A stretch of 64,000 nt of DNA from Sipunculus nudus (lineage: Eukaryota > Annelida > Sipuncula > Golfingiida > Sipunculidae). Below are positions 42,412-55,162 of the stretch, in pieces. The notes beneath the pieces were generated by a model. That model saw only the letters and a list, made by a program, of their open reading frames with translations. It was not told the DNA's origin and did no database searches. A program made the translations under genes and the position numbers. Every line of letters starts with the position of its first letter. Position 1 is the stretch's first letter. The stretch is taken from contig CM049315.1 in assembly GCA_026874595.1 (NCBI GenBank), positions 72,001-136,000 on the forward strand, given 5' to 3'.

Positions 42412-44846
42412 CAAGTGACCCATGGGTCATGACGCTCAGATGCCAAGCATGACCTGTGACATCATGGACTGAGATTCACAACTTCCAGTCAAATTTTGAA
42501 GAACCAATTTGCCAATTTGTTGAAAATTTTCTATGACAACAGAAATATATATATCCTATGTCTGGTTAAAACACAGTGAATTGATGGTCTTAGGAAAATG
42601 CATGATTGTTAAGCTATCAGGAACTATTCCAACAGCTTGCTTGAAACCTGTCAGTCTAAAAGGAACACCACAAAGGGCAAATATAAGATCAAAATATATA
42701 GCAAAAATCAAGGAAATACATGCAATTATTATTGAGAAACAGGTGCTTCTGTATGAATTTTTATTCAATACAAGCCAACTGTACTGCACTTTTATAAATG
42801 ATGGTAATATTTATTCAGAAATATTTGACCCAATCCTTTACAAGATTACATAAATATACATCCAACTGCATTCACTTTAACTGTTCTTGAGATAATATGA
42901 TCAAAAGAAATTAAAAGATGGTTGCCTGGTGGCCATATTGGACTTCTGACAAGTCTGAAATCAGACAACAAACATTCTCTAAATCGGACCAAACATTAAA
43001 GAAAAATTACTGAAACTGCACTGAAGAAAGAATTTCTAAAGTGGCTAACTGGCAGACATAATGGATTTCTGACAAGTATGACATTTGATATCCCACATTC
43101 TCCAATAAGAGACCAAACTTGGGGCAAATTATCCAGTAATGAATGCCCAAAATAATTCAAAAGGCATGTCCAGGCCCTCATATCAGATTGTAAAAAGTGT
43201 AAGTCCAATATTTTTTATTATCACTCTGCTTTTCAATGGGGTCAGCAGGGTAGGTAAACTGCCAAACCTGAAAGAAAAGAAATGCAGAAAGCATGACTAA
43301 GAGTCTTGAAATTAAACAAAAAGCCATCCTAAATCAAGGTACACATCCACATATTATGAGAACAAACACTTGCTTTTATATGTGGTGATATATATTAAAA
43401 TATTCAGATATCTAGGAAACTAAGTTTATTGCTAGGATTCCATAAAATAAACTGCAAAATGTTCCCATCATCTTATAAATCAGTAGCTAAACCTTAATAC
43501 TATACTCTCATAGTCTTAATGCCTGGCTGAAGCATTCTGACAACAGTGTTTTTGTTATGAAGTAACGAGGTACTTATCACTTAGCCTTATCACTTAATAG
43601 GCCTATACAAAAGGGAGTCATATGTCACCAGTGTCATTCACAATTACAGCCACACAGGGAGATGTACCAGCTGGAGTGGGATGGTTATATATACAAGAAA
43701 AATAGAGATGGTCTTTAAAATAAGTAATTGTGAACATCCCTGACCTATGACCTTGGCCTTTTGCCCATATATCAACTGGATTCTTTCTAAATGATGGGTA
43801 ACTACTAACCACTTAAATCTGGTGTAATTACTTGGCAACCAATGGGTGAATAACTTTGACCTGCAACCTTTAACCTGCTGACCAGCTGACCCCAAAATCA
43901 ATAAGTTATTTATTCAAGCAAAAAGACCCATAAATATGAAGTTTGAGTCAAACTGAGTGATGCATAGATGTGGCATATGTGAAAGACTGAAGGTTTGGGT
44001 TGAACAGTTACACTTGAAATATGCTCACAAGCATTTAGAACAATTAAATATTGTGACCTTGACCTTTGACTTTTTGACCTCAACAGGCTTCTTCCCTTAT
44101 TGGTAGGTAAGCCATATATGACAGATGGAAGGTACAGATTGAAAAGTTTGCCTGAAAATGACTCCACGCAAGAAGTGGGTGCTGTGAACTTGACCTTTGA
44201 CCTCAAAATCAACAGGTCTTTTCCCCTCTTGGCAGAGAAGCGATATCAGTGCTGGAAGGTTTGGAATGAAAAGTCTAGCTTGAAATGTGTCCACAACCTT
44301 TTCAAAGAAGTGGATCCTGTGACCCTGACCTTTGACCTTGTGACCTCAAAATCTATAGGATTCTTCTCCAACTTAGTAGGTGAGCTATATGTGAAAAATC
44401 AAAGAATTGGGATGAAAGGGTTGGCTTAAAATGCATCCACAGGCTTTTCAAAGAAGAGGCTCCTGTGACCTTGACCTTTGACCTTTTGACCTAAAAAAAA
44501 TTATGGTTCTTCCCCTGTTGGTAGGTGAGCTGTATGTGAAAGATGGAAGGTTTGGGATGAAAATTTTGTCTCAAAGAGTTATTTCTGGGGGGTGCAAAAA
44601 CACCCCATAACTTCGAGAATATAGGTCGCAGTGACCTAATTTCAGGTTTGCAAGGAGACCTTTTTATAACCTCTAAGACTGCATAGGGTTCATGGCCCTA
44701 GCCCCTACGGTTACGATTTGTGCCCTGCTAACGGACGGACGGACGGCCGGCCGGCCGGACGGACAGACGGAAGGACGACGGACAAGAACCCATCGCTATA
44801 GCCCAGCATGACTGAAAGTCAGCTGAGCTAAAAAAATGAAAAATAG
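42412..44846. mobile_element. 2.4-kb element with palindromic 5' end and hairpin 3' end
   Basis: Left end CAAGTGACCCATGGGTCATG then ACGCTCAG. Right end TATAGCCCAGCATGACTGAA then AGTCAGCTGAGCTAAAAA. The right part is a set of about 135-146-bp units with TGACCTTTGACCT, a (ACGG)n / (CCGG)n microsatellite (about 44730-44775) and the hairpin. This is the arrangement of pearl/HINE-type elements. It lies between ORF1 and ORF2 of the LINE. Open frames inside (for example 42533-42853) have no family resemblance. Confidence 0.65.
43840..44500. promoter_or_regulatory. Array of AGGTCA half-sites including three perfect DR1 motifs
   Basis: TGACCTTTGACCT, the complement of AGGTCAAAGGTCA, occurs perfectly at 44191-44203, 44326-44338 and 44472-44484. 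A diverged unit lies at about 44053. Several are extended by TGACCT on either side. DR1 is the binding arrangement for HNF4/RXR-type nuclear receptors, and TCAAGGTCA (also present here as TGACCTTGA) fits ERR/SF1-type monomers. That these repeats are bound in vivo is inference. Confidence 0.45.
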
Positions 44847-44911
44847 CATTATGGCGCCTTCAGACTAAGTAAGTTGATGACCTTTTGATGTGAGGCTTAG
44901 TATATCCAAAG
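44553..44911. mobile_element. Short tandem-core-type element, copy 2
   Basis: Nearly identical to 37425-37769 from GGGATGAAAATTTTGTCTC to TATATCCAAA, with a longer (ACGG)/(CCGG) run. It forms the right end of the 2.4-kb element plus about 65 bp beyond the hairpin. A third, more diverged copy lies at about 63.60-63.89 kb. Confidence 0.75.
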
Positions 44912-45206
44912 CAAAAAATTATGATATTTTACCTCAGAATGGCTATATGCATATGGAAAATAGAAATTGTGAATAAATTTGAAAAACTATAATCATATGG
45001 GTAGTATAGGTTTAAGACCGGCTCCAAATTGGCACAATTTTCTACCAGGCACTGAATGTCACAATCTTAACTGAGAATAACATATACTTCATATCTGAAG
45101 AGTATGGTTGAAACAAATTGTTCACAAATAATTAAATATATATTACTTCAACCGGCTATGAGATGGGAGAAAAATTATAGCTTAAGAAAAAGCAAAATCG
45201 AACAGT

Positions 45207-46032
45207 TTAACTCAACTCTCCATTGTGAATTGGAGTCGAGGTCATTTGTAGGCCACTCGCCGCCTCTGAAAACATTCTAGGCGGGTTTTGTTTGAGTGTG
45301 TTCAGCCACGAATAGATTTTCTTTCTGCGTGCAAAGCTTAGCACCTTGCCAAAACGGGGCCTCACAAAAACAACACCATCTATTGTCCAACAATCTGTTA
45401 TTAAGTTTTCTCTCTTTGCCCTCAGCATGGCTTGAAACATGTTCAGTCTGTTCTTTGTTAGATCTTCATTGACACCTTTTGTCCGATCCCCGGCCATTTT
45501 CAGTCGTGGTTTGCCTTTCATAAATGCGGTCTTTGTTCGGTGAGACAAAACCTTGACCAGTATTTGTCTCTGTTTACCGGGCAGGGCCCTGCCTACTCTG
45601 TGGGACCGCTCAATATCCCCTCTGCTAATATCTATCTGCATAATATTCTGTGCCATATCTATCACTAGTTCATTAGTGTCCTCACCGCTGTTTTCCTGCC
45701 ATGGGTTTGTTATTCTAACACTGTTTCTCCGTGAATATTGTTGTTGTTTATCAAGTTCCTCACTTGAATCGCCCAGTGTTTTCAAGTTCTGATACACGCA
45801 TTGTCAAATTCTCAACCTGTGTTTCATATTCTTTGAGCTTATTTTCTACTGCAGCGTCAATGATATGTTTTAATGAAGATTTAACTGTTTCGGAATTCAG
45901 GGCTGCTATCAGGTACTGAGTGAATCTTTCAGAGTCTTCAATCGTCACAACAGACTGACCACCAGGATCTTTAGATTTCAAACTCAAACTGGACAATGAG
46001 CACTCCTCAGAGGATTCCTCCATACTACTCAT
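45207..46032 (-). pseudogene. LINE ORF1 (L1-type RNA-binding protein)
   Basis: Two overlapping frames. 46032-45760 has an acidic N-terminus and a coiled-coil-like segment (ENLTMRVSELE). 45797-45207 has QYSRRNSVRI, DIERSHRVGRALPGKQRQIL with VKVLSHRTKTAFMK, and ARRKKIYSWL. Coiled coil, RRM-like part (SVRI...RSHRVG) and basic C-terminal domain match L1/Tx1 ORF1 proteins. One frame shift near 45780 breaks it; apart from that it is fairly complete, about 275 residues. Confidence 0.8.
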
Positions 46033-46599
46033 GTTTTACTTCGTTTACTCTCTTGACAGATTTTTTTCGTTATTGTTGGTGAGTCTCAGCAAATTCACTT
46101 TAATTTCCACCCCCGGATGCCCCACTGACGGCGGGTCTGTACGACCTTGACCTATTTCTAAACTGACTTAAAGACAGGTATAAAATAAACTAAAAAATTT
46201 TACTTCTCTAAATACTGTTTTAAGGTTAAAGTAATACAGGTGCAATATTTATTACCTAGAAAGCATGTGGAGCATATAAATTCAACGAAATATTCTCACA
46301 CCTCATAAAAAATAACAAAACAGAGGAGCCGGTCGAACCTCCGTGTTAACCCAAAAGCGCCATCTAGTGATTCCAGTTGTTATTATAAACCAATTATTTT
46401 TCTAAAATTATTGTTTATTGTTATGTTTTTGGCCAAAACAATTACAAGAGGATGGGGGTTGAACAGTTATATCCAGCTTAACCACCCAAGAGCTGGCTGG
46501 CTGCAGTATATGCCTCGCTTCAAGCATGGTCACAAGGTCAATATGGGGACATATGGAGGGGCTTCAGTACAGCCTAGGTGTGACATGGTCTCATAGAAA
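46033..46599. other. LINE 5' flank and unassigned DNA
   Basis: Contains the probable 5' UTR of the LINE (46033-46350), including a short GC-rich stretch (GGATGCCCCACTGACGGCGG), and then unassigned sequence. No gene is visible. Confidence 0.45.
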
Positions 46600-47325
46600 C
46601 TGTGATAAAAGCTACAGTTTTTGGTCAATTCCTTTCAAGTTTCAGATTTTGGAAGCTGAATCCTTACGTGTGCATGATATGAAAATTAAACCATCAGTGC
46701 TTACAGGGAAAAAACGTGCCATGCCCAAAGTTGGGCAAAATTTTAGGTACTGATTTTATATTCATGCGAATAACTTATTAAAATTTGAAAATTTCAGATA
46801 TAATTTTTGGTATACAATTGAATCTTGACTAAATGGAGTTATATCCCCGAAAAAAAGTCTCTAGCTTCAGCCATTCTTATGTTAAGTGAGTAAATATATT
46901 TCCCCATTTTTTTAATGAGGTGCATTATGTTCGGGCCCATAACTTCAACAAATTACGCAATACTGACCTACTTTTTGGTTTGTACATAGAAAATATATGG
47001 AAGAATATGCATTTTCACTATGATCAACTTCAGATAAGTGGTTTTGATATTAGTCAGTCTTATAATGTAACAATGATTTTTTTTAATGGAAAATGGAGGT
47101 TTTTCCTTAATATCTCGAAGGAACGAAGTCCAAATGACCCAATTTTCGGTATGGTAGGAGATTTGGGGACATCTAACTGTATGCTGAATTTCGGATTCGT
47201 AGGTCTAACGGTTTCAAAACGTGCCAGTTTAACGGACAGATGGACGGAGGGACGGACATCCGACGGACAAAGGACCACGACTTTAGCTCAGATGACATAG
47301 TCAGCTCAGCAAAATTCAAAGAAGT
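46600..47325. repeat. Repeat homologous to 13.70-14.40 kb
   Basis: Shares strings such as AAAGTTGG(A/G)CAAAATT, TTCGGGCCCATAACTTCAA and GGTTTTTCCTTA with the left-arm segment, in the same orientation. It ends in GGACAAAGGACCACGACTTT and AGCTCAGATGACATAGTCAG, the hairpin end. It appears to be the end portion of the same element family without the endonuclease part. Confidence 0.7.
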
Positions 47326-49721
47326 CCAGGTTGCGCCACCAGTCTGCAGGAACTGATGAAACCCTCCATGATGCATATGCATGCAAAGAATAATGCCAAT
47401 CAATGCATTAGTTGTTCAGCTACTTGAGCCTTTGTATCAACTTTTCTATTATTCATGGGGGGGGGGGGGGGGGTACTTCGGAGCCCCATAGCTCAGAAAA
47501 TATGGGTAACAGACACCTAGTTTTAAGTTTCCAAAGATTTTTTCACATAGTCCCTGGATGTCAAGTTAGAAGATTCTAGGACAATGGTTACAATTTGTGC
47601 CCTGTTAATGGATGACCACATCTTCAACGTCTCAAAAATAGAGAAAAAAAATTGTTAAATTTAAAAAAAAATTTAGGTGGTGCCACCAGTCTGCAAAAAC
47701 TGAGGAAACATTGCATGATGAATATGCAAGAACAGAATCAGGGTGATTAATGCAGAACTTGTTTAGATACTGGAACTTTTGTATCAAATGTTTAGTTACT
47801 CTGGGAGGTACTTCTAAGCCAAATAAATCGCAGGAAATTGGTAACAAAGACCTAATTTCAGGTTTCCATATTTTAATTGACCTTCCAGGATGTCAAGAAA
47901 GAGGATTTTAAGTCGAATGGTTATGATTTGTGCCCTGTTAACGGACGACATCTTTAAAGGTCTCAAAAACAGAGAGAAAAATGGGTAAAAATTCGAAAAG
48001 AAACAGGTTGCGCCATCAGTCTGCAGAAATTGATGACATAATGATGAAACATTCCATGACATATATCCATACAAAGAATCATGTTGATCAATGCATTAGT
48101 TGTTCAGATACTTGAGCTTTTGTATCAAATTTTCTATTATTCTGGGGGTGGGGAGGTACTTGAAGCCCCATAGCTTGCAGGTTTTGGGCAACAGAGACCT
48201 AATTCCAGGTTTCTAAGAAGACTTTTCATGGGCCTCCCTGCATGTCAAGGCAGAAGAAATGAATTCCAGTCATAACCATTTGTGCCCTGTTGACAGATGA
48301 TGGCATCTTTCAAGATCTAAAAAATAGAGAAAAACAAGTGACCCGTGGGTCATGACGCTCAGCTGACTGACATGTTGACAATATGTCCTTGCACAGACAA
48401 CTAATTAAGATAATGTAGGTGGCATCATTGTTCATACATATTAGCTAAAGTTCATCAAGACCAATAAGCACAACAAATCTGATGACAAACCAACCGGCCT
48501 TTCATGAGGAACCTGGCAATTTGTGTGTATTTTGAATTATTTCTAGGGTGCTCAAACATACCCAAAAACTCTGTGAATATAGTTCACTGTGACCCAATTT
48601 CAGGATTCTGGGGAGAACTTTTGAGGAACTCTCAGGATGTCAAGTTAGAAGATTCTGGGCCCAAAGGTTATGAGTTTGTGCCCTACTTTGGTATCAAATT
48701 TTCAATTATTCTGAGGGGCTTATAAGCCAAATAACTCAGAAAATATTGGCAACAGAGACCTAAATACATGTTTCCAAGGAGGTTTTCATAGACCTCCCTG
48801 GATTTTAGGTTAGAAGATTCCAGGTCCAATGTTTATGATTTGTGCCCTACTTTGGTATCAAATTTTTAATTATGATAGGGGGTGCTTATCAGCCCAATAG
48901 CTCAGAGAATATGGGTAACAGAGACCTAATTTCAGGTTCCCATGGAGACTTTTCATGTACCTCTCTGGATGTAAAGTGAGAAGATTCTAAGTCTAGTTGT
49001 TACGATTTGAGCCCTGTTAACAGATGACCGCATCTTTCAAGGCCTCAACAAAAGATAAAAAAAGTAAAAAATAAAAAAATACAGGTGGCACCACCAGTCG
49101 GCAGAAACTGATGAAAAACTCCATGATGAATATCCATGCAAAGAGCCATGCTGATCAATGCATTAGTTGTTCAGATACTTGAGCTTTTGTATCAAAATTT
49201 TCTATTATTCTGTGTTGTACTTCGGAGCCCCATACCTTGAAGAATAAGGGTAACAAGACCTTATTCCATGTTTCCAGGGAGACTTTTATGTACCTCTCTG
49301 GATTTAAAATGAGAAGATTCCAGGTCCAGCGGTTACGATGTGTGTGAGTTAACAGATGACAGCATCTTTTAAGGTCTCAAAAATAGAGAAAAACATCGTA
49401 AAGAATCGACAAAATACAGGTGGTCTACCAGTCTGCAAAAACTGATGAAACACTTCATGATCAATATCCATGCAAAGAATCATGGTGATCAATACATTAG
49501 TCATTCAGATACTGGAGCTTTTGTATCAATTTTTTTAATATTTGGGGAGAACTTCTGAGCCCCATAGGTCAACGGATATGGGTAACAGAGACCTACATTC
49601 AGGTCTCCAAGCAGACTTTTCATGGACCTCCCTGCATGTTGTTACGATTTAGGCCTTGCTAACAGATGATCACATCTTTTAATATCCTAAAATAGAGAAA
49701 AAATCATTAAAAATAAAAGAA
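47326..49721. repeat. Array of about 335-bp repeat units
   Basis: Units open with GGTTGCGCCACCAGTCTGC or variants at 47329, 47674, 48006, 49083 and 49419. Each continues with a CTGATGAAAC..TCCATGATG string, a G-rich stretch (16 G at about 47457-47472), CATAGCTTGAAGAATATGGG and TGTGCCCTGTTAACAGATGA. Position 48336 carries an inserted CAAGTGACCCGTGGGTCATG end. Non-coding. Confidence 0.7.
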
Positions 49722-52700
49722 AGGGGCTACAGGCCAAATGCGAACCTGTGCATTGGGAAATACACCAGGTATACCTGTGATGCTTCAATGCAGGACCATT
49801 ACTTTTCATGTTCATGTATATGAAAAATGCAATGAACAATGACGGGTGAAGTGAGGCATGGATTGAGTGGCAAGGGGAAATAGAGGAAGGTGTGTTGCAT
49901 ATAAGCATGGATGTCTGCAGCCGAAATGTGTATGTAGGTTGCGCCACCAACCACAAAATCCAGAAAACTGTCAGTTTCATATGCAAAAAGTCAAACCACT
50001 GCCGAGATATGAGTGATTTTATCCCACGGCAGACAAACAGACAGACGCTGCAGGTGACACACCAGAGCTATGTGAAATCTATAAAGGTGTAGTATTTTGG
50101 CCCAATCGGTCAAATGATTCCCGAGATATAAGCTTGGATGTCTGCAGCATAAATGTGAATGTAGGTGGCGCCGCCTGTCATAAAATCATGAAAGCTATCC
50201 AAGATGTCTAAACATGCAAAATTTAAGGCAGAAAAGTCAAACCACTGCCGAGATATGAGTGATTTTATCCCACGGCACACAAACAGACAGACACTGTGCA
50301 AAAATGGTTGCAGGTGGCGCCACCAGTTTTGCCTATGGAAAAGAGCTATGTGAGATCTATACACATGCAAAATTTTGGCCCAATCCGTCAAACGGTTCCC
50401 AAGATATAAGCCTGGATGTCTGTAGCGTAAACATAAAAGTAGGTGGCACAACCTGCCACAAAATCCAGAAAGCTATCCAAGATGTATTAACCTGCAAAAT
50501 TTTAGGCAGGTAAGTCAAACCACTGCAAAGATATGAGTGATTTTATCCCACGGCAGAGAAACAGACGGTCGCTGTGCAAAAAATGGTTGCATGTGGCGCA
50601 ACCAGTTTTGCCTTTATCGGATATGTGGGTTAATATGTTAAAACAGACGCACAGATGGACGCGGAGCACAGAGGAAAGGTCAGAGGTCAAAACAAAATCG
50701 GGGAGCAACAGTTCACATGTGACCCGAACATAATTATGGGTTTCGTAAAATTTTGCCCAGCTGTTACGGAGGAGTTCTCCGGACACCTACGCCGCGGCAG
50801 AGGCCGGGGGCTGAAAACATAGTATCCGCAAAACTCTGTTGGCAGATCCAATAACACAAACATCAATGCTGAAACTCTGGCATTGGTGCACACAACACAA
50901 AAATGATTGTAGCTGGCACCACCACTCTTGTATACAACGAAGCTATCAGAGATATATACATATGCCAAATTTCAGACTGATATATCAACCACCTCCTGAG
51001 AAATAAGCATGGACACACACTGTGCAAAAATTATTGTAGGTGGCACCACCAGTCTTGTATACAACAAAGCTGTTCGATATGTATAAATATGCCCAATTTC
51101 AGGCTGATATATCAAATTCCTCTGTAGAAATAAGCAGGCACATACACTGTGCATAAGTCATTGTAGGTGGCAACACCTGTCTTGTGAATGAGAAAGCCAT
51201 CAAAGACACATAGACAGGTCAAAATATCAGACCAAAACATCAAACTTACCTTGTGTCTGATGCATGGGGCTGACCAGGCTTAGGTGAGAAAGGCAGTTCC
51301 CCCAAGTGAACTGTGACAAATTGCTAGCACTGAGTGAACTCATGACCTGCACCTGGCTAGACTGAGTGAACTTTTGACCTGTACCTATCTGCACCGAGTG
51401 AACTCTTGACCTGTTGCATAATCTTACACAGTTGGCAGTCTGCCAAAGCTATAAACAGATCAAGGCTGAAGTTGGTGCCACATCTGTTGCAGTGGGCAGT
51501 GGGCAAACGATTTAAATATTATGCAGCTACTGCATTGAGTGAACTCCTGACCTATACCTGGCTGCACTGAGTGAACTCTTGACCTGTTGCCTAATCTGAT
51601 ACAGAGGGCAGTCTGCCAAAGCTATAAATAGATCCAGACTGACCTTTGGCCTGTTGCCAAATCTGAGATAGTAGCCACACCATTGCACAAGCTCATAGAT
51701 TGGCTCCACATGTAGCCCTGAGTGGCATGACACACATGAGATGATCACATGATACACGAGGTAATCACATGCTACCTAAGAGGTGAACACATGGTGTCCA
51801 TGAGGTGTTCACATGTCACCCATGAGGCGAACGCATGCCTTTTGTTTGTCTGCACTGATTGAACTTTTGACCTATATCTGGCTACACTGAATGAACAATG
51901 AATTGATCTGTTGCCAAATCTGAAACAGTTGGCAGTTTCTCAACCAATTTAAAGATACAGACACAATCATGGCCTGTTGGTAAATCTGTTCACACATACT
52001 GAAAGACTTTGGCTAAAATGCTTTTTTTTCAAGCTGACATATTCAAAAATCTTTTTTATAAAAATATCTAGAATAATAAAAGATGCAGTCCTTTCATTGT
52101 TAAAGGTCCAATAATTCTACCAAAAATCATTTAAGTAAACTTGAACAAAGGCCACCTAAGAATATTTTTTTGTGCAATGTTAAAGAAGTTATAATTGAAA
52201 CAATAATTTTGTAGAAGAACACTGTTGCAGTCCTCAGTTTGAAATAGACATAATAAGGGCCATAAGACCAATTAGCTTTTCATGACTCAACCAAAAATCA
52301 ACAAACTCAATCTTTTCTGATATGTTTGAAAGAACCATGTCCTAGGATAATTCTTTTGAAAAATTGAACGATTCAACTTGACAGTTTCATCATAAGCATT
52401 TTAAGCTAGAGGAGGCTAAAATTACAAGGTTTTTGCCCATAAAAAAAAAAACAGGTCAATGTAGGTGGCACCACGAAATCTGCAACTTCAAATATGAGTC
52501 ATGTGACCAACATTTGCACAATACTTGGTAATGCTAGCTTCTGTCATTTCTGAGATTACTATGTCAGTATGCTTACTTGGCCAAATGACTACATTCAAAA
52601 TTCGTGCAACTAAAATTAATCAAATGCAAACCATTTGATCAAACTTGAGAGGGCTTGCCTCTGGGATCATTTCTGGAAAATATTGAACAATTTGGCTGAA

Positions 52701-53712
52701 CCGTTTACAAGAAGAAGACTTTTAAAGGTTTTTCAACTTTTTCTGTATAAAATCTCAGTAAATGCAGGTAGCAAAAAAATAAGCTAAATCCCACAACATT
52801 GATATGTGACAGATTATTGCATAAAATCTAGGGATGGTAGCTCCTGCTATTCCTGAGAAATTATGGTTTAATGTACAGATGACCAATGACCCCCGTACAA
52901 AAAAAGGTCAATGTAGGTGGCGCCACCAATACCTGAATTTCATTTATGACTCATGTGAACAACAATGGCATGAATTTGGTGGTTGGCTCCAGCTGTTTCT
53001 GAGATTGAAATTTTAGTATGCTTTTTTGGACAGATGACTAGGTTCAACTTCCTGTAACTCCGCCAAAATTCACCGAACTTGAACCATTCGAACAAACTTG
53101 AATTATCAACATCTAAGGATAATTAATATGTGAGATTTAAGAATTTGGCCTAGTGGTTTTTGAAAAGAAGATCTTTGTAGCCACTGAGCTCAAATGGGTA
53201 TATGACTAAATTCAGCTTCCAATAACTCAGCCAAAAGTCACTGAACTGAGACCATTTGAACAAGCTTCAGAAAGCATTACCCTAGGATCATTCCTGTGCG
53301 ATATCAAACAATTTGGCCATATAGTTTCAGAGAATAAGTTTTTTGTAGCCATCAGTATGATACAGGCACTGATGACCCCCATACAAAAAAGGCCGATGCA
53401 GATGGCGCCAAATTTCACCAAAATTAAACCATTCGAACAAACTTGAGAGAAATTGTTCCAGGAATCATTTCTTTGAAATATTGGACAATTTGGCTGAACA
53501 GTTTCGGAGAAGAAGATTTTAAAGCTATTTTTTAGCTTCTTCCCTATAAAATCTATATAAAAAAGCAAAATCCAATAGAGTTTTTTAGATGACTAATTTT
53601 TGGCATAAAATTTCATCATGCTAACATTTGCCTTTTTCGAGATAGTATGGGTTAACGTGCAGATGACGGACAATACCACACCATCGCAGAAGCTCACAGG
53701 TTCACTAAAAAA
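49722..53712. repeat. Composite repeat block, copy B
   Basis: Leader GGCTACAGGCCAAATGCGAA (49726). GGTGGCGCCACC-type cores follow at about 50163 (GGTGGCGCCGCC), 50313, 50441, 51041 and 51164. A GCGGCAGAGGCC/AGTATCCGCAAAAC end lies at 50.79-50.84 kb. The 'CTGAGTGAACTCTTGACCT' module spans 51.28-51.95 kb and the GCATAAAATT module 52.4-53.6 kb. The tail is CACCATCGCAGAAGCTCACA. Same order as copies A and C. Non-coding. Confidence 0.65.
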
Positions 53713-54717
53713 TACAGGCGGCGCCACCAGTCTGCAAAAACTGATGGAACACTCAATGATCAATATCCATGCAAAGAATCATGGTGATCAATGCATAAGT
53801 AGTTCAGATACTTGAGCTTTTGTATCAAATTTTTCAGCCCCATACCTTAAAGAATATGGTTAACAAAGACCTAATTTTAGGTTTCCAAGGAGACTTTTCA
53901 TGGACCTCTCTGGATGTAAAGTGAGAAGATTTCAGGTCCAGCATTTACGATTTGTGCCCTGTTAACAGATGACGGCATCTTTTAAGGTCTCTAAAATAGA
54001 GAAAAAAAATTGTAAAAAATATTAAAAAATACAGGTGGTGCAAATTGTCTGCAGAAACAGATGGCACTCTCCATGATTAATATTAATGCAAGGAATCATG
54101 GTGATCAATGCTTTAGTTGTTCAGATACTTGAGCTTTTGAATCAAATTTTTCATTATTCTGGGGGGTATACTTAGGAGCCCCATAGCTTGAAGAATATGG
54201 GTAACAGAGCCCTAATTCTACGTTTCCAAGGAGATTTTTCATGGACCTATTTGGATGAAAAGTAAGAAGATTCCAGGTCCAGTGGTTATGATTTGTGCCT
54301 TGTTAACAGACAGATGGCTGGATGGCCGGACAGACGACGGTCAAAGAGTGATAGCTCTAGCTCAGATGACTTACAGTCAGCTGAGCTAAAAATAGTAAAA
54401 AACTGAAAAATATAGATGGCGCCACCAGTCTGCAAAAGCTGATGTAACACTCCATGATGAATATCCATGCAAGAAATCATGGTAATCAATGCATTAGTTG
54501 TTTAGATACTTGAGATTTTGTATCAAATTTTCCATTATTCTGGGGGGTCCTCAGAGCCCCATAGCTTGAAGAATATGGGTTACAGAGACCTAATTCCAGG
54601 TTTCCAAGGAGATTTTTCATGGACTTATCTGGATGTAAAGAAAGAAGGTTTCAGGTTCAGCGGTTACAATTTGAGCCTTGTTAACAGATGACAGCATCTT
54701 TTAAGGTGTCAAATAGA
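53713..54717. repeat. Further copies of the 335-bp repeat unit
   Basis: Units begin at 53717 (GGCGGCGCCACCAGTCTGC), about 54033 and 54415 (GATGGCGCCACCAGTCTGC). One ends in GGACAGACGACGG and the hairpin AGCTCAGATGACTTACAGTC then AGCTGAGCT (54357-54392). Non-coding. Confidence 0.65.
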
Positions 54718-55162
54718 GAAACAAGTGACCAGTGGGTCATGACGCTTAGCTGACTGACAATATGTCCTTGCACAGACAACTTATTAAGATAATAAAGGTG
54801 GCATCATTGTTCATGCATATTAGCTTGAATTCATCAAGACCCATAAAAACAACAAATTTGATGACAATCCAACCAGCCTTTCATGAGGAATCTGGCAAGT
54901 CGTGTGTATTTTGAATTATTTTAAGGGTGTGATACTTCAGAGCCCCAAAGCTTGTAGTTTATGGGTAACAGAGACCCAATTCCAGGTTTCCAAGGAGATT
55001 TTGCATGGACCTCTCTTGATGTAAAGTTAGAAGATTCCAGGTCCAGTATTTACAATTTGTGCCTTGTTAATGGACAGATTGCTGGATGGCCGCATTGCCG
55101 GACGGAAGACAGACAAAGAGTGATCGCTACAGCTCAGATGACTTACAGTGAGCTGAGCTAAA
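54718..55162. mobile_element. Compact 445-bp palindromic-end element
   Basis: The smallest complete-looking member of the family. Left end CAAGTGACCAGTGGGTCATG then ACGCTTAGCTGACTG. The right end has a GACGGAAGACAGAC microsatellite remnant, AGCTCAGATGACTTACAGTG and AGCTGAGCTAAAAAT. Left AGCTGAC.. and right ..CAGTGAGCTGAGCT are inverted. No protein. Confidence 0.7.

Larger units (their letters stand above)
36946..46032 (-). mobile_element. L1/Tx1-like non-LTR retrotransposon (LINE), nested and decayed
   Basis: Read on the minus strand, domains appear in canonical order: ORF1 (46032-45207), endonuclease (42120-41320), RT (41300-39512), C-terminal region (38175-37756) and Cys/His motif (37418-36946). 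Three younger insertions split it, at 44846-42412, 39511-38322 and 37769-37425. Stops and shifts are frequent, so it is an old dead copy. Assignment to the L1/Tx1 group rests on the EN type, the FADD motif and an L1-style ORF1. Confidence 0.8.

Noticed and set aside
42533-42853. 106-codon frame inside the 2.4-kb element
   Set aside because: AT-rich, no family resemblance, and its element relatives lack it.
47340-54440. CTGATGA strings in the 335-bp units as hammerhead cores
   Set aside because: No GAAA box follows a complementary stem and no NUH site is paired. The match is to the seven-base box only.
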